This document shows positions 1 through 7,420 of a stretch of 38,854 nucleotides of DNA, in pieces (the first letter of the stretch is position 1; every line of letters begins with the position of its first letter). The position numbers and the translations under genes were made by a program. The notes below the pieces were generated by a model, which worked only from the letters and a program-made list of their open reading frames with translations, had not been told where the DNA came from and searched no databases. This DNA is from Gemmatimonadota bacterium. Lineage in GTDB: Bacteria; Gemmatimonadota; Gemmatimonadetes; Gemmatimonadales; GWC2-71-9. The stretch lies in NCBI GenBank assembly GCA_003220795.1, contig QHTK01000025.1, positions 1 through 38,854 on the forward strand. The letters are read 5' to 3'.

Positions 1-401
1 ACGCCGCCTGCCGTGCCGACCGCCTGGTGCACGCCGTGGGCGAGGGCGGCGGGCAACACGCCCACGAGCTTCGCCGTGGGCCCCCACGTCCGATAGTCGG
101 GGCCGAAGCCGGCTCCGGTGACCGTGCCGATCCCGTAGGGGAGCAGCACCACGAGCCCCCCGCCCAGAGCCGCCGCGCGGCCGGCAGACAGGGTCCCGAG
201 GCGCTCGAACGCGGCCAGCGCCCACCCGATGCCCAGCACGGGCAAGAGGACCGAGCCTGCGCCGAACACCCGCCACAGCAGGGACCCGATCCGCTCGCCC
301 CAGCTCCCGGTGATGGGCAGACGCAGCAGGGTCAACCCGAGGAACAGACCCACCACCAGGGCGCCGATCCCGACGAGCTCCTGGCGGGCTTTCGACGTCA
401 T
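1..401 (-). CDS. ftsK: N-terminal membrane region of an FtsK/SpoIIIE-type DNA translocase (partial)
   Basis: The reading frame starts at ATG 401 and runs off the window edge after about 134 codons, so the ATPase motor is not visible. What is seen is a hydrophobic protein with several likely transmembrane helices (roughly residues 9-25, 43-62, 75-92 and one near 112-125), separated by short Gly/Pro-rich loops. The pattern of a helix ending in a Leu/Pro stretch, then an amphipathic segment ending in VFGAGSVLLPVLGIG, resembles the 4-TM anchor of FtsK-family proteins, which pump chromosome ends across the division septum. The ATG overlaps the comB stop codon (ATGA, 398-401), so translation is probably coupled to comB. 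Without the Walker motifs the assignment rests on the membrane pattern alone; another polytopic membrane protein is possible. Confidence 0.55.
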   Translation of the reverse strand, partial: MTSKARQELVGIGALVVGLFLGLTLLRLPITGSWGERIGSLLWRVFGAGSVLLPVLGIGWALAAFERLGTLSAGRAAALGGGLVVLLPYGIGTVTGAGFGPDYRTWGPTAKLVGVLPAALAHGVHQAVGTAGG

Positions 402-1117
402 GTGATGCGGCGGTTCGCGTACGTCGGGACCACGCCGAAGCGATCCGCCTTGGCGGCGAACGTCACGTCGTCCGCGAGGTCCGCCTCGGCGAGCTGGAGG
501 GCGGCTTCGGAGTCCGCGAGCGCCTCTTTCCAGCTGGCGAACTGCTCGGTCAGGACGAGCGCGGCCCGGGCCGTGTCGTTCAGGGCGACTTTGCGGGTCC
601 CCTTCTTCACGGCTTTCACCAGCCGGCCGGCGGTGTAGGCGTCCTCGATGGCGAACTGCTTCTCTCGGCCGGCACAGATGATCACGAGATCCCCCCGTGT
701 CGCGAGCAGCTGGCGGGCGTGTTCGCTCAGCGCCCGGAAGTTGACCGGCGCGCCGACCAACACGGGCTCGCCGCCTTGCGCCGCCACCAGCGCCGGCGTT
801 CCGTTGGTCGTGGCGAGCACGATCGTCTTCCCTGCGACCGCGGCGGGCGTCATCTCCCGAGGCGAGTTACCGAGCGCGAAGCCGTCGATCTTGACGCTGC
901 GGCGCTCCCCCGCGAGCAGGACGCCGTCCTTTTCGAGGTGCGAAGCGAGCCGGACCGCTTCCTCGGACGTGGCGGCGGGGATCACGGCCTTCGCCCCGTT
1001 GGCCAGCGCGGTCACGATCGTCGTGGTCGCCCGCAGCACGTCGATCACGACGATGCCCCGGCCGCCGAGATCGCCCGCGCCGAGGCCGAGGGGGGTGAAG
1101 TAGACGTCGATGTTCAT
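398..1117 (-). CDS. comB: ComB-family protein (2-phosphosulfolactate phosphatase family)
   Basis: A 239-residue protein of the ComB family, which in methanogens removes phosphate from 2-phosphosulfolactate during coenzyme M synthesis. Visible family blocks are [11 protein letters not shown] near residues 25-35, [19 protein letters not shown] near 70-88, TTNGT near 103-107 and IICAGR near 145-150. Length fits the family. No comA, comC or other coenzyme M gene is present in the window, so the real substrate in this bacterium is open; many bacteria carry such orphan ComB homologues. Its ATG overlaps the accC stop (ATGA, 1114-1117) and its stop overlaps the ftsK-like start (ATGA, 398-401), placing it in the middle of a coupled operon. 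Confidence 0.85.
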   Translation of the reverse strand: MNIDVYFTPLGLGAGDLGGRGIVVIDVLRATTTIVTALANGAKAVIPAATSEEAVRLASHLEKDGVLLAGERRSVKIDGFALGNSPREMTPAAVAGKTIVLATTNGTPALVAAQGGEPVLVGAPVNFRALSEHARQLLATRGDLVIICAGREKQFAIEDAYTAGRLVKAVKKGTRKVALNDTARAALVLTEQFASWKEALADSEAALQLAEADLADDVTFAAKADRFGVVPTYANRRIT

Positions 1118-2469
1118 GAGGGCTGGAGCAGCTGGGGCTCACGCTCGAGGAACTTGGTGTCCACGCGGCCCGCCACGAAGTCGGCGTGGCGCATGACCCG
1201 ACTCAGGAACGGGATGGTCGTGGTCACGCCCTCAATGATAAACGAGTCCAACGCCTGGCGCATACGCGCGAGCGCTTCGGCGCGCGTATTGCCGTGCACG
1301 ACCACCTTCGCCAAGAGGGAGTCGTAATACGGCGGCACCGTGTAGCCGTCGTAGATGTGCGTGTCCACCCGCACGCCGGGACCCCCCGGCGGGTGGTACG
1401 CGGTGATCGTGCCGGGGCTCGGCTGAAAGTTGCGCGCCGGATCTTCGGCGTTCACGCGGCATTCGATGGCGTGCCCCCGCAACCGGTGGCCGTTCATGAC
1501 GAACGAGAGCGGGTCCCCCGCGGCGACCCGGATCTGCTCCTTCACGAGATCGAAGTTGGTGCACATCTCGGTGACCGGGTGCTCCACCTGGATGCGCGTG
1601 TTCATCTCCATGAAGTAGAACGCGCCGTCCTCGTCGAGCAGGAACTCGATCGTCCCCGCCCCCGCGTAGCTGATCTCCTGGGCCAGCCGGACCGCCGCCT
1701 CGCCCATGTCCTGGCGCAGCGTCTGGTCCACGGCGGGGCTCGGCGCCTCCTCGATCAGTTTTTGGTGGCGCCGCTGCACCGAACAGTCCCGCTCGCACAG
1801 ATGCATCAGGCGGCCTTGCGTGTCGCCCATGATCTGTATCTCCACATGCCGCGGTCGCGCCAGATACTTCTCGAGGTACACTTCGTCCGACCCGAACGCG
1901 GCGAGCGCCTCCTGGCGGGCGAGGCTGAACGCCTGGCCGAACGCTTCCCCGTCGCCGGCGACGCGCATGCCCTTGCCGCCCCCGCCCGCCGCCGCCTTGA
2001 TGATCACCGGGAAGCCGATCTTTTCGGCGATCTTGAGCCCCGCGTCCACATCCTCGACCGGCCCCGGCGAGCCCGGCACGGTGGCCACCTTGAGCTTCTG
2101 CGCCAGCTTGCGCGCGGCCGCCTTATCGCCCATCTGGCGGATCTGGTCGCCGCTCGGGCCGATGAACGTGATGTTCGACGCCTTGACGATGTCGGCGAAT
2201 TCGGCGTTTTCAGCGAGAAACCCATACCCGGGATGGATGGCGTCGGCGCCGGTGATCTCCGCCGCCGCGATGATGCGCGGAATGTTGAGATAGCTGTCCC
2301 GCGCCGGCGCGCGGCCGATGCAGACGTCGTCGTCGGCGAACCGCGTGTGCAGGCACTCGCGGTCGGCCTCGGAATAGACCGCCACGGCTTCGATGCCCAG
2401 CTCTTTGCACGCACGGATCACCCGCAGGGCGATCTCCCCGCGGTTGGCGACCAGCACCTTCTTGAACAT
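1114..2469 (-). CDS. accC: Acetyl-CoA carboxylase biotin carboxylase subunit AccC
   Basis: A 451-residue biotin carboxylase, the usual size. It uses ATP and bicarbonate to carboxylate the biotin carried by AccB, the first half-reaction of acetyl-CoA carboxylase in fatty acid synthesis. Motifs seen: [18 protein letters not shown] at the N-terminus, [12 protein letters not shown] near 81-92, the ATP-grasp glycine loop AGGGGKGM at 161-168, and [15 protein letters not shown] at 287-301. The frame is open upstream to 2907, but homology begins at ATG 2469, whose A is shared with the pilT stop (TGATG), so this start is preferred. The gene is separated from its partner accB by pilT, although all three are in one transcription unit. 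Confidence 0.97.
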   Translation of the reverse strand: MFKKVLVANRGEIALRVIRACKELGIEAVAVYSEADRECLHTRFADDDVCIGRAPARDSYLNIPRIIAAAEITGADAIHPGYGFLAENAEFADIVKASNITFIGPSGDQIRQMGDKAAARKLAQKLKVATVPGSPGPVEDVDAGLKIAEKIGFPVIIKAAAGGGGKGMRVAGDGEAFGQAFSLARQEALAAFGSDEVYLEKYLARPRHVEIQIMGDTQGRLMHLCERDCSVQRRHQKLIEEAPSPAVDQTLRQDMGEAAVRLAQEISYAGAGTIEFLLDEDGAFYFMEMNTRIQVEHPVTEMCTNFDLVKEQIRVAAGDPLSFVMNGHRLRGHAIECRVNAEDPARNFQPSPGTITAYHPPGGPGVRVDTHIYDGYTVPPYYDSLLAKVVVHGNTRAEALARMRQALDSFIIEGVTTTIPFLSRVMRHADFVAGRVDTKFLEREPQLLQPS

Positions 2470-3632
2470 CAGGGTGCGAGGTCGCCGCGCTGACCGGCAG
2501 CGGCCGTGGAGCCGCCGAACGCCCGGCTCTGCCCGGACTCGACGCCCGACACCTTGAGCGCGAACTCGCTCGGGTTGGTGGCGTAGAAGATCGCGCTCTC
2601 GTAACTGATGATCCCTTGCTGGTACCAGTGGAACAGCGACTGGTCGAAGCTCTGCATCCCGTACTGCACCGAGCCTTGCGCGATCAGGTCGGGAATGTTG
2701 AGCTGCTTCGAGATGTCGCGGATGTTGTCCTGTACCGCCGCCGTGTTGATCAGCACTTCCGACCCCGGCACCCGCCCCTGGCCGTCCTTCTTCGGGACCA
2801 GCCGCAGCGACACCACCGCCGCGAGCGCGGTCGAGAGGAGGTGGCGGATTTCGTCGTGCTGGTGCGGCGGGAAGAATGAGATCACGCGGTTGATCGTCTG
2901 CGTGCAATCGGTCGTATGGAGCGTCGAGAACACCAGGTGCCCGGTGTCCGCCGCCTTGAGGGCCGTGTCGAGCGTCTCCATGTCGCGGATCTCGCCGATG
3001 AGGATGACGTCCGGCGCCTGCCGCAGCACGTGGCGCAGCGCCGCGTTGAACGACAGCGTGTCGTTCCCCACCTCGCGCTGCGAGATGTTCGCCAGATTGT
3101 CGCGGTGCAGGAACTCGATCGGGTCCTCGATCGTGATGATATTGACGCGCCGACTCAGATTGATGTGGTTGACCATCGCCGCCAGCGCGGTCGACTTCCC
3201 CGATCCGGTCACCCCGGTCACGAGCACCAGCCCGCGTGGCTTGATCGCGATCTCCTCGAGCACCGCCGGCAGGTTCAAGTCCCGGATCGTCTTGACTTCG
3301 TACGGAATCGACCGGAAGGCGAACGCCACGGTGCCGCGCTGCTGATACACGTTCGTCCGGAACCGGCCCACGCCCGGCACGCCGATCGCGAAGTCCGCCT
3401 CCTTGTGCTCGGCGAACTCCTTGACCTGCCGCGGGGTCATGATCTGCTCGGCCAGCGATTTCAACTCCTCCGGTTTGAGCGGCGCGGTGTCGAGCGTCAG
3501 CAGCTCCCCGTTCACGCGGATGGTCGCCGGGCGGCCCACCTTGAGCAGCAGGTCGGACGCATTGCGCTGGACCATCTGCGTGATGGCCTGCTTGAAGTTG
3601 AAGGTCGCGCCGCTTGCAGGAGCGTCAGGCAT
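2469..3632 (-). CDS. pilT: Type IV pilus retraction ATPase PilT/PilU family
   Basis: A 387-residue secretion ATPase of the PilT family, which powers depolymerisation of type IV pili in twitching motility and DNA uptake. Seen in order: N-terminal PAS-like domain (about 10-110, including [17 protein letters not shown]), Walker [10 protein letters not shown] at 140-148, Asp box ITIEDPIEF near 166-174, Walker B ILIGEIRD at 210-217, and His box STLHT at 236-240. The C-terminal part is less like classical PilT: the usual AIRNLIRE-type motif reads [10 protein letters not shown], so PilU or a lineage-specific variant is possible. The ATG at 3632 lies inside accB (8-base overlap) and the stop overlaps the accC start. 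No other pilus gene is in the window. Confidence 0.9.
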   Translation of the reverse strand: MPDAPASGATFNFKQAITQMVQRNASDLLLKVGRPATIRVNGELLTLDTAPLKPEELKSLAEQIMTPRQVKEFAEHKEADFAIGVPGVGRFRTNVYQQRGTVAFAFRSIPYEVKTIRDLNLPAVLEEIAIKPRGLVLVTGVTGSGKSTALAAMVNHINLSRRVNIITIEDPIEFLHRDNLANISQREVGNDTLSFNAALRHVLRQAPDVILIGEIRDMETLDTALKAADTGHLVFSTLHTTDCTQTINRVISFFPPHQHDEIRHLLSTALAAVVSLRLVPKKDGQGRVPGSEVLINTAAVQDNIRDISKQLNIPDLIAQGSVQYGMQSFDQSLFHWYQQGIISYESAIFYATNPSEFALKVSGVESGQSRAFGGSTAAAGQRGDLAP

Positions 3633-4116
3633 GAGGGTCCACCCGGAAAAGAGGCTGGCCGAACTCGACTGGCTGGGCGTTCTCCACGCACACTTCGCGC
3701 ACCAGCCCCGCGACTTCGGCCTCGATCTCGTTCATGATCTTCATCGCTTCGATGATGCACACCACCTGCCCGGTGGCTACGCGGCTGCCGGCCTTCACAT
3801 ACGGATCCGCCCCTGGCTCGGGCGCGGAATAGAACGTCCCAACCATGGGTGACTTGATGTCGACCAGCTGCGGCTTCGACGGGGCGGCCGGCCCCGCCGT
3901 GGCCGTGCCCGCAACCAGCGCCCCCCCGGGCGCCTGCGCGACGACCACGTGGGGACCCCCTGCCCCCGCGCCGCCTGCCGCGTTGGTCCCGTGGCCCACC
4001 TTCGTGACCCGGATCGACGACCACCGCCCGAACAGACCCCGGCGCACCTCGATCGCCCCGAGCTCCGGGGCGTCCTTCAAGATCTGAACCAGCTGCGCGA
4101 TGATGGCGAGGTTCAT
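3625..4116 (-). CDS. accB: Acetyl-CoA carboxylase biotin carboxyl carrier protein AccB
   Basis: A 163-residue biotin carrier. The N-terminal part (1-45) is a short helical region, residues 46-83 are a flexible Ala/Gly/Pro-rich linker, and residues 84-163 form the biotinyl domain with the biotin-accepting Lys126 in EAMKIMNE. The [16 protein letters not shown] segment is the typical BCCP protruding-thumb region. ATG 4116 was chosen over the TTG three codons upstream because it follows a GGGG ribosome-binding element by a few bases and sits 12 bases after the upstream stop. The product is carboxylated by AccC, encoded one gene downstream. The 3' end overlaps pilT by 8 bases. Confidence 0.96.
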   Translation of the reverse strand: MNLAIIAQLVQILKDAPELGAIEVRRGLFGRWSSIRVTKVGHGTNAAGGAGAGGPHVVVAQAPGGALVAGTATAGPAAPSKPQLVDIKSPMVGTFYSAPEPGADPYVKAGSRVATGQVVCIIEAMKIMNEIEAEVAGLVREVCVENAQPVEFGQPLFRVDPHA

Positions 4117-4128
4117 AGACCCCAAAAT

Positions 4129-5223
4129 CTACACGAGTTCGAGGAGTTCCGTGCGACCGTCCGACAAGAGCACCGGTCCCGTGGCCGACAGGTGCACGTC
4201 GTCTTCGATCCGCACGCCGCCCTGTCCGGCGAGATATACGCCCGGCTCGATCGTGACGACCGCGCCGGCGGGAAGCGGGTCGGCGTTCGTCTTCGACAGC
4301 CGCGGCGCTTCATGCACTTCGAGTCCCAGCCCGTGCCCGAGCGAGTGACCGAACGCCTCCCCGAAGCCGCGCGCCTCGATCACGTCCCGGGCGAGCGCGT
4401 CCGCTTCGCGCCCGGTCATTCCGGCGCGGACGCACTCGCGCGCCCGCCGCTCTGCCTCCGCCACCAGCTCGTACAACGCGCGCTGCCGCTCCGTCGCGCG
4501 CGCGCCCACGACGAGCGTGCGCGTAATGTCGGCGCAATAGCCGTCCACTTGCGCGCCGAAGTCGAGCAGCAGCCACTCGCCCTTCGCGACGGCGCGGCGG
4601 CTCGAGCGCGCGTGCGGCAGCGCCGTCCGCGGACCCGATGCGACGATCGTGGAGAACGGATGTCCCTCGCTCCCCAGCCGCCGGAGCGCCCCCTCGAGGA
4701 CGCCGGCGACCTCGAGCTCCGTCATCCCCACCCGCACCTGCGTCAACGTGTCCTGCAACGCCGCGCCCGCCAGCTCGGCTGCTTCGCGGATCGCGGCTAC
4801 CTCACCCGGTCCCTTGGCGGCGCGCAGCCGTTCCACCAGATCCCGTGTCGCCGTCCAGCGCCACGCTTGACCGGCCTGCGTGAAGCGCTCGGCATCCTGG
4901 ACCGTCAGCGCGTGCGCCTCGTACCCCACCGCGCCGAGCGGGCCGAGCGTGGCCAACTCCGTGAAGAAGCGGTCCCACACGCTCGTGCTCTCGACCTCGA
5001 CCCGGGCCACGGCGCCCGCTTCGGCACGCGCCTGCTCGTCGTAGCGAAAGTCGGTCACGAGCAGCACGTCGCCGCGGGTCACCGCCACGAGGGCCGCCGA
5101 GCCGCTGAATCCCGTCAGGTAGCGGATGTTGGCGCGCGACGTGACGAGCAGCCCGTCCAGCCCCGCGGCGGAGAGCGCGCCGGCGAGCGCCTCCTGTCGC
5201 TGGCGCCGCGGATCAGCGTGCAT
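4129..5223 (-). CDS. M24B family Xaa-Pro aminopeptidase
   Basis: A 364-residue metallopeptidase of the pita-bread fold, cleaving N-terminal residues preceding proline in peptides. Residues 8-125 form the creatinase/prolidase N-terminal domain; residues 135-355 form the catalytic domain. All five metal ligands can be placed: Asp221 (LLLDFG), Asp232 (ADITRT), His297 (GHSLGHGLG), Glu326 (TIEPGVY) and Glu340 (VRIEDD). It starts 11 bases inside the end of aroQ and is followed after 12 bases by accB, an arrangement (aroQ, M24 peptidase, accB, accC) common in many bacteria. Whether it is a PepP-type aminopeptidase or PepQ-type dipeptidase cannot be told from sequence; the short length favours a cytosolic aminopeptidase. 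Confidence 0.93.
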   Translation of the reverse strand: MHADPRRQRQEALAGALSAAGLDGLLVTSRANIRYLTGFSGSAALVAVTRGDVLLVTDFRYDEQARAEAGAVARVEVESTSVWDRFFTELATLGPLGAVGYEAHALTVQDAERFTQAGQAWRWTATRDLVERLRAAKGPGEVAAIREAAELAGAALQDTLTQVRVGMTELEVAGVLEGALRRLGSEGHPFSTIVASGPRTALPHARSSRRAVAKGEWLLLDFGAQVDGYCADITRTLVVGARATERQRALYELVAEAERRARECVRAGMTGREADALARDVIEARGFGEAFGHSLGHGLGLEVHEAPRLSKTNADPLPAGAVVTIEPGVYLAGQGGVRIEDDVHLSATGPVLLSDGRTELLELV

Positions 5224-5659
5224 GGCGGGACGCGAGATAGCCGACCAGGCCCTCGAGTCCCAGCCGGTAGCTCTCGGCCCCGAACCCCGTCACCACACCC
5301 ACCGCGACGTCGGCGAGAACGGAGCGGCGCCGCTCTGGTTCGCGGGCGAAGATGTTCGACAGGTGAACCTCGACGAACGGTACGCGAACGGCGAGGAGCG
5401 CGTCCCGGACCGCCAGGCTGGTGTGCGTGAAAGCCGCCGCGTTGATGACGGCGCCGTCGGCCCGCCCCTTGAGTCCCTGGATGGCGTCCACCAACTCACC
5501 TTCGTGGTTGGTCTGAGTCCAGCTCACATTCACGCCGAGGGCTTGCGCGCGCTCGCGCGTGCGCGTCTCGATCTCCGCCAGCGTCGCGCGGCCATACAGC
5601 TCCGGCTCCCGCTCACCCAGCAGATTGAGGTTCGGGCCGTTCAGCACGGCGATGTGCAC
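5213..5659 (-). CDS. aroQ: Type II 3-dehydroquinate dehydratase
   Basis: A 148-residue type II dehydroquinase, third step of the shikimate pathway, dehydrating 3-dehydroquinate to 3-dehydroshikimate; the family forms dodecamers. Motifs: NGPNLNLLGEREPELYG at 8-24, with the catalytic Tyr in the flexible lid; NHEGELVD near 51-58; INAAAFTHTSLAVRDAL near 71-87; EVHLSN and the RRRS segment with the lid-region arginines. The start codon is GTG at 5659, whose first base is shared with the stop of the upstream TPR gene (TAGTG), indicating reinitiation. The 3' end overlaps the peptidase start by 11 bases. Confidence 0.96.
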   Translation of the reverse strand: MHIAVLNGPNLNLLGEREPELYGRATLAEIETRTRERAQALGVNVSWTQTNHEGELVDAIQGLKGRADGAVINAAAFTHTSLAVRDALLAVRVPFVEVHLSNIFAREPERRRSVLADVAVGVVTGFGAESYRLGLEGLVGYLASRHAR

Positions 5660-7272
5660 TAGGACTTGAGGCCCTTCAGCCAGGCCTGAAATTGATCGAG
5701 GTCACCTTCGTCTTCGAGCGGTGGACGCGGCTTCGGCCCCGACGGCCGCGCCCCGCCGTGCGGCGCTCCGCCGGGCCGCGTCGCGGCATCCTCGGGCCGC
5801 GCGCCCGGCGCGCCGAAAAACTGGTCGAACGAGAACCCGCCCGTCTCGGTCGGTGCCGGTGCCGGGCGCGCACTCGCGGGCGGATTCGGGGCGGCCGGTA
5901 GCGCTGCGGGCGGCGGCGCCCGCGACCCCTCGTCGCCGAACACCTGATCCAGGGAAATCGTGTCTTCGGCCGCGCGGCTGGCCTCGCCGAGCGTCGCATC
6001 ATCCGGTGGTCGCGGGACCTCCGGGGGCGCGACGGCGAACGCACGCTGCAACGAAGACGCCTCCCCCTCTCCCGCCGCCTGCGGCCGCCCGGCCAGGATC
6101 CGCTTCAGGAACGTCGGCACCGATTCACCGGTCCCGCGACTACCACGCCGCCGGTTCCCGGGTGACAACGCATCCACGCGCGCGTGCAGCCGCGCGTCGT
6201 CCGGCCGCTGCTCCAGCAGCGCCCGATACACGCGCAGCGCCTCCTCCGGGTGGCCCTGTTTCAGATAGAGCTCCGCCATCGTCTCCGTGACGACGGGCTC
6301 GGCGCGCGACAGCGCCGCCGTGTCCGCTGCGCCGTCGTCGTCCGACAACACCACGGCCGCAGGCGGCACGGCGGCCGGCAGTTCCGGCGGCGCGAGCGGC
6401 GTGGGCCACGCCGGCAGCTGGGGCGGAGAGGGAGACCGAGGCGCCACGTCCTCCGGCATGATGAGCGGGAGGTCCACTGTCGGCATATCCGGCTCAGGCT
6501 CCGGGGTCGGGTCCGCCCGTGCCGCGAACCTACCGCTCTCGTACTGCGTCGCGGCCAGCCCCTCGACCTCGAGCTCCTGCGGCTTGATGGCCACTTCTTC
6601 CTGGACTTCGAGACCCTCGGCCTTGGCCGCGTCGTGCGCCACGGCGTTGAAGTCCAGCGTGCCGTCGAATGTCTCGATGTCTCCCGTCGGGGGCGTCACC
6701 TCGAGCTGCGGCGTCACCGGCTCCTCGGACGTGTGCTCGACCACGAATTCGGGCCTTGGCATCGGCGCGGTGGTGGGTCCGCTTGCCGCAGGTCGTTCCG
6801 GGACGAGCACGGCCGGTGGAGGGCTCGGAATAGGGGCGGCTGATGGGATGGGTTTAGGGGCGGCCTGGGCCACCTTCCCCTTGGCCCGGGCCAGCGCTTC
6901 GGCCGCGTCGCCGTTCATCGGATCGGCGGAAAGCAGGCGCGACAACCATTCCGCCGCTTCCTCGTAACGGCCACCCCGCGCTGCGATGTCGGCCAGCAGC
7001 TTGAGCCCGAGGACGTTCTCGGGGTCGAGCTCGAGCACCTTGCGGAACACCTGCGACGCGGCGGTGTCATTCTTCAGGTCGAGGAAGCAGCGTCCATAGA
7101 CAATGTGGGCGCTCACGTAATCGGGGTGCCGCTCGAGCCCCGCCTTGCACAGCTCGATGCACCTATCTAGTTCCCCTGCTTTGCGATAGGCGTCCGCCAA
7201 CGGTGCGAAGTTGCGGCCCTTGGGGTTCTCGGCCCATCGTTTTTCGAGCTTTTCTATTTCGCTGGTATACAC
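5659..7272 (-). CDS. TPR-repeat protein with Pro/Ala-rich linker and repeated C-terminal DQ-F motif
   Basis: A 537-residue protein of unknown specific function. The first 130 residues are TPR-like helices (PLADAYRKAGELDRCIELCKAGLERHPDY onward in pattern); residues 130-330 are a low-complexity Pro/Ala/Glu linker; another TPR unit (about 330-370) includes AELYLKQGHPEEALRVYRAL; the tail is again disordered but carries three similar short motifs: LDQVFG near 441, FDQFFG near 482 and LDQFQAWLKGLK at the end. No signal peptide or membrane helix is seen, so it should be cytoplasmic and a scaffold. The GTG start (7272) is preceded by a good promoter (7300-7329). It heads the operon containing aroQ, the M24 peptidase, accB, pilT and accC. 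Confidence 0.85.
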   Translation of the reverse strand: MYTSEIEKLEKRWAENPKGRNFAPLADAYRKAGELDRCIELCKAGLERHPDYVSAHIVYGRCFLDLKNDTAASQVFRKVLELDPENVLGLKLLADIAARGGRYEEAAEWLSRLLSADPMNGDAAEALARAKGKVAQAAPKPIPSAAPIPSPPPAVLVPERPAASGPTTAPMPRPEFVVEHTSEEPVTPQLEVTPPTGDIETFDGTLDFNAVAHDAAKAEGLEVQEEVAIKPQELEVEGLAATQYESGRFAARADPTPEPEPDMPTVDLPLIMPEDVAPRSPSPPQLPAWPTPLAPPELPAAVPPAAVVLSDDDGAADTAALSRAEPVVTETMAELYLKQGHPEEALRVYRALLEQRPDDARLHARVDALSPGNRRRGSRGTGESVPTFLKRILAGRPQAAGEGEASSLQRAFAVAPPEVPRPPDDATLGEASRAAEDTISLDQVFGDEGSRAPPPAALPAAPNPPASARPAPAPTETGGFSFDQFFGAPGARPEDAATRPGGAPHGGARPSGPKPRPPLEDEGDLDQFQAWLKGLKS

Positions 7273-7299
7273 GGCCTAAGTTCTTGTGGGAATTGGTCG

Positions 7300-7329
7300 A
7301 AGATAGTGTTTGGCCGGCGCCGCTGTCAA
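7300..7329 (-). promoter_or_regulatory. Sigma70-type promoter for the TPR-aroQ-accB-pilT-accC operon
   Basis: On the minus strand a perfect -35 TTGACA (7324-7329) is followed by an 18-base spacer and -10 TATCTT (7300-7305). Predicted transcription start is near 7293, giving a leader of about 21 bases before the GTG at 7272. Confidence 0.7.
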
Positions 7330-7349
7330 TCGGAATTGGGTCCCGTCGC

Positions 7350-7378
7350 TTGAGTTTCCTCGTTGTCGTTCTTAGACT
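7350..7378 (+). promoter_or_regulatory. Sigma70-type promoter for ppiD
   Basis: On the plus strand TTGAGT (7350-7355), a 17-base spacer and TAGACT (7373-7378), each matching four of six consensus bases. Predicted start near 7385, leader about 36 bases. Its -35 lies 20 bases from the -35 of the divergent promoter, so one regulator could affect both. Confidence 0.5.
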
Positions 7379-7420
7379 TATGCCCCCTTCCCTCCCCTCT
7401 GGCCCGGAGTTTCAGGTCCT

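Noticed and set aside
2470..2907. Upstream extension of the accC frame
   Set aside because: Open only because it is out of frame with pilT; AccC homology begins exactly at ATG 2469.
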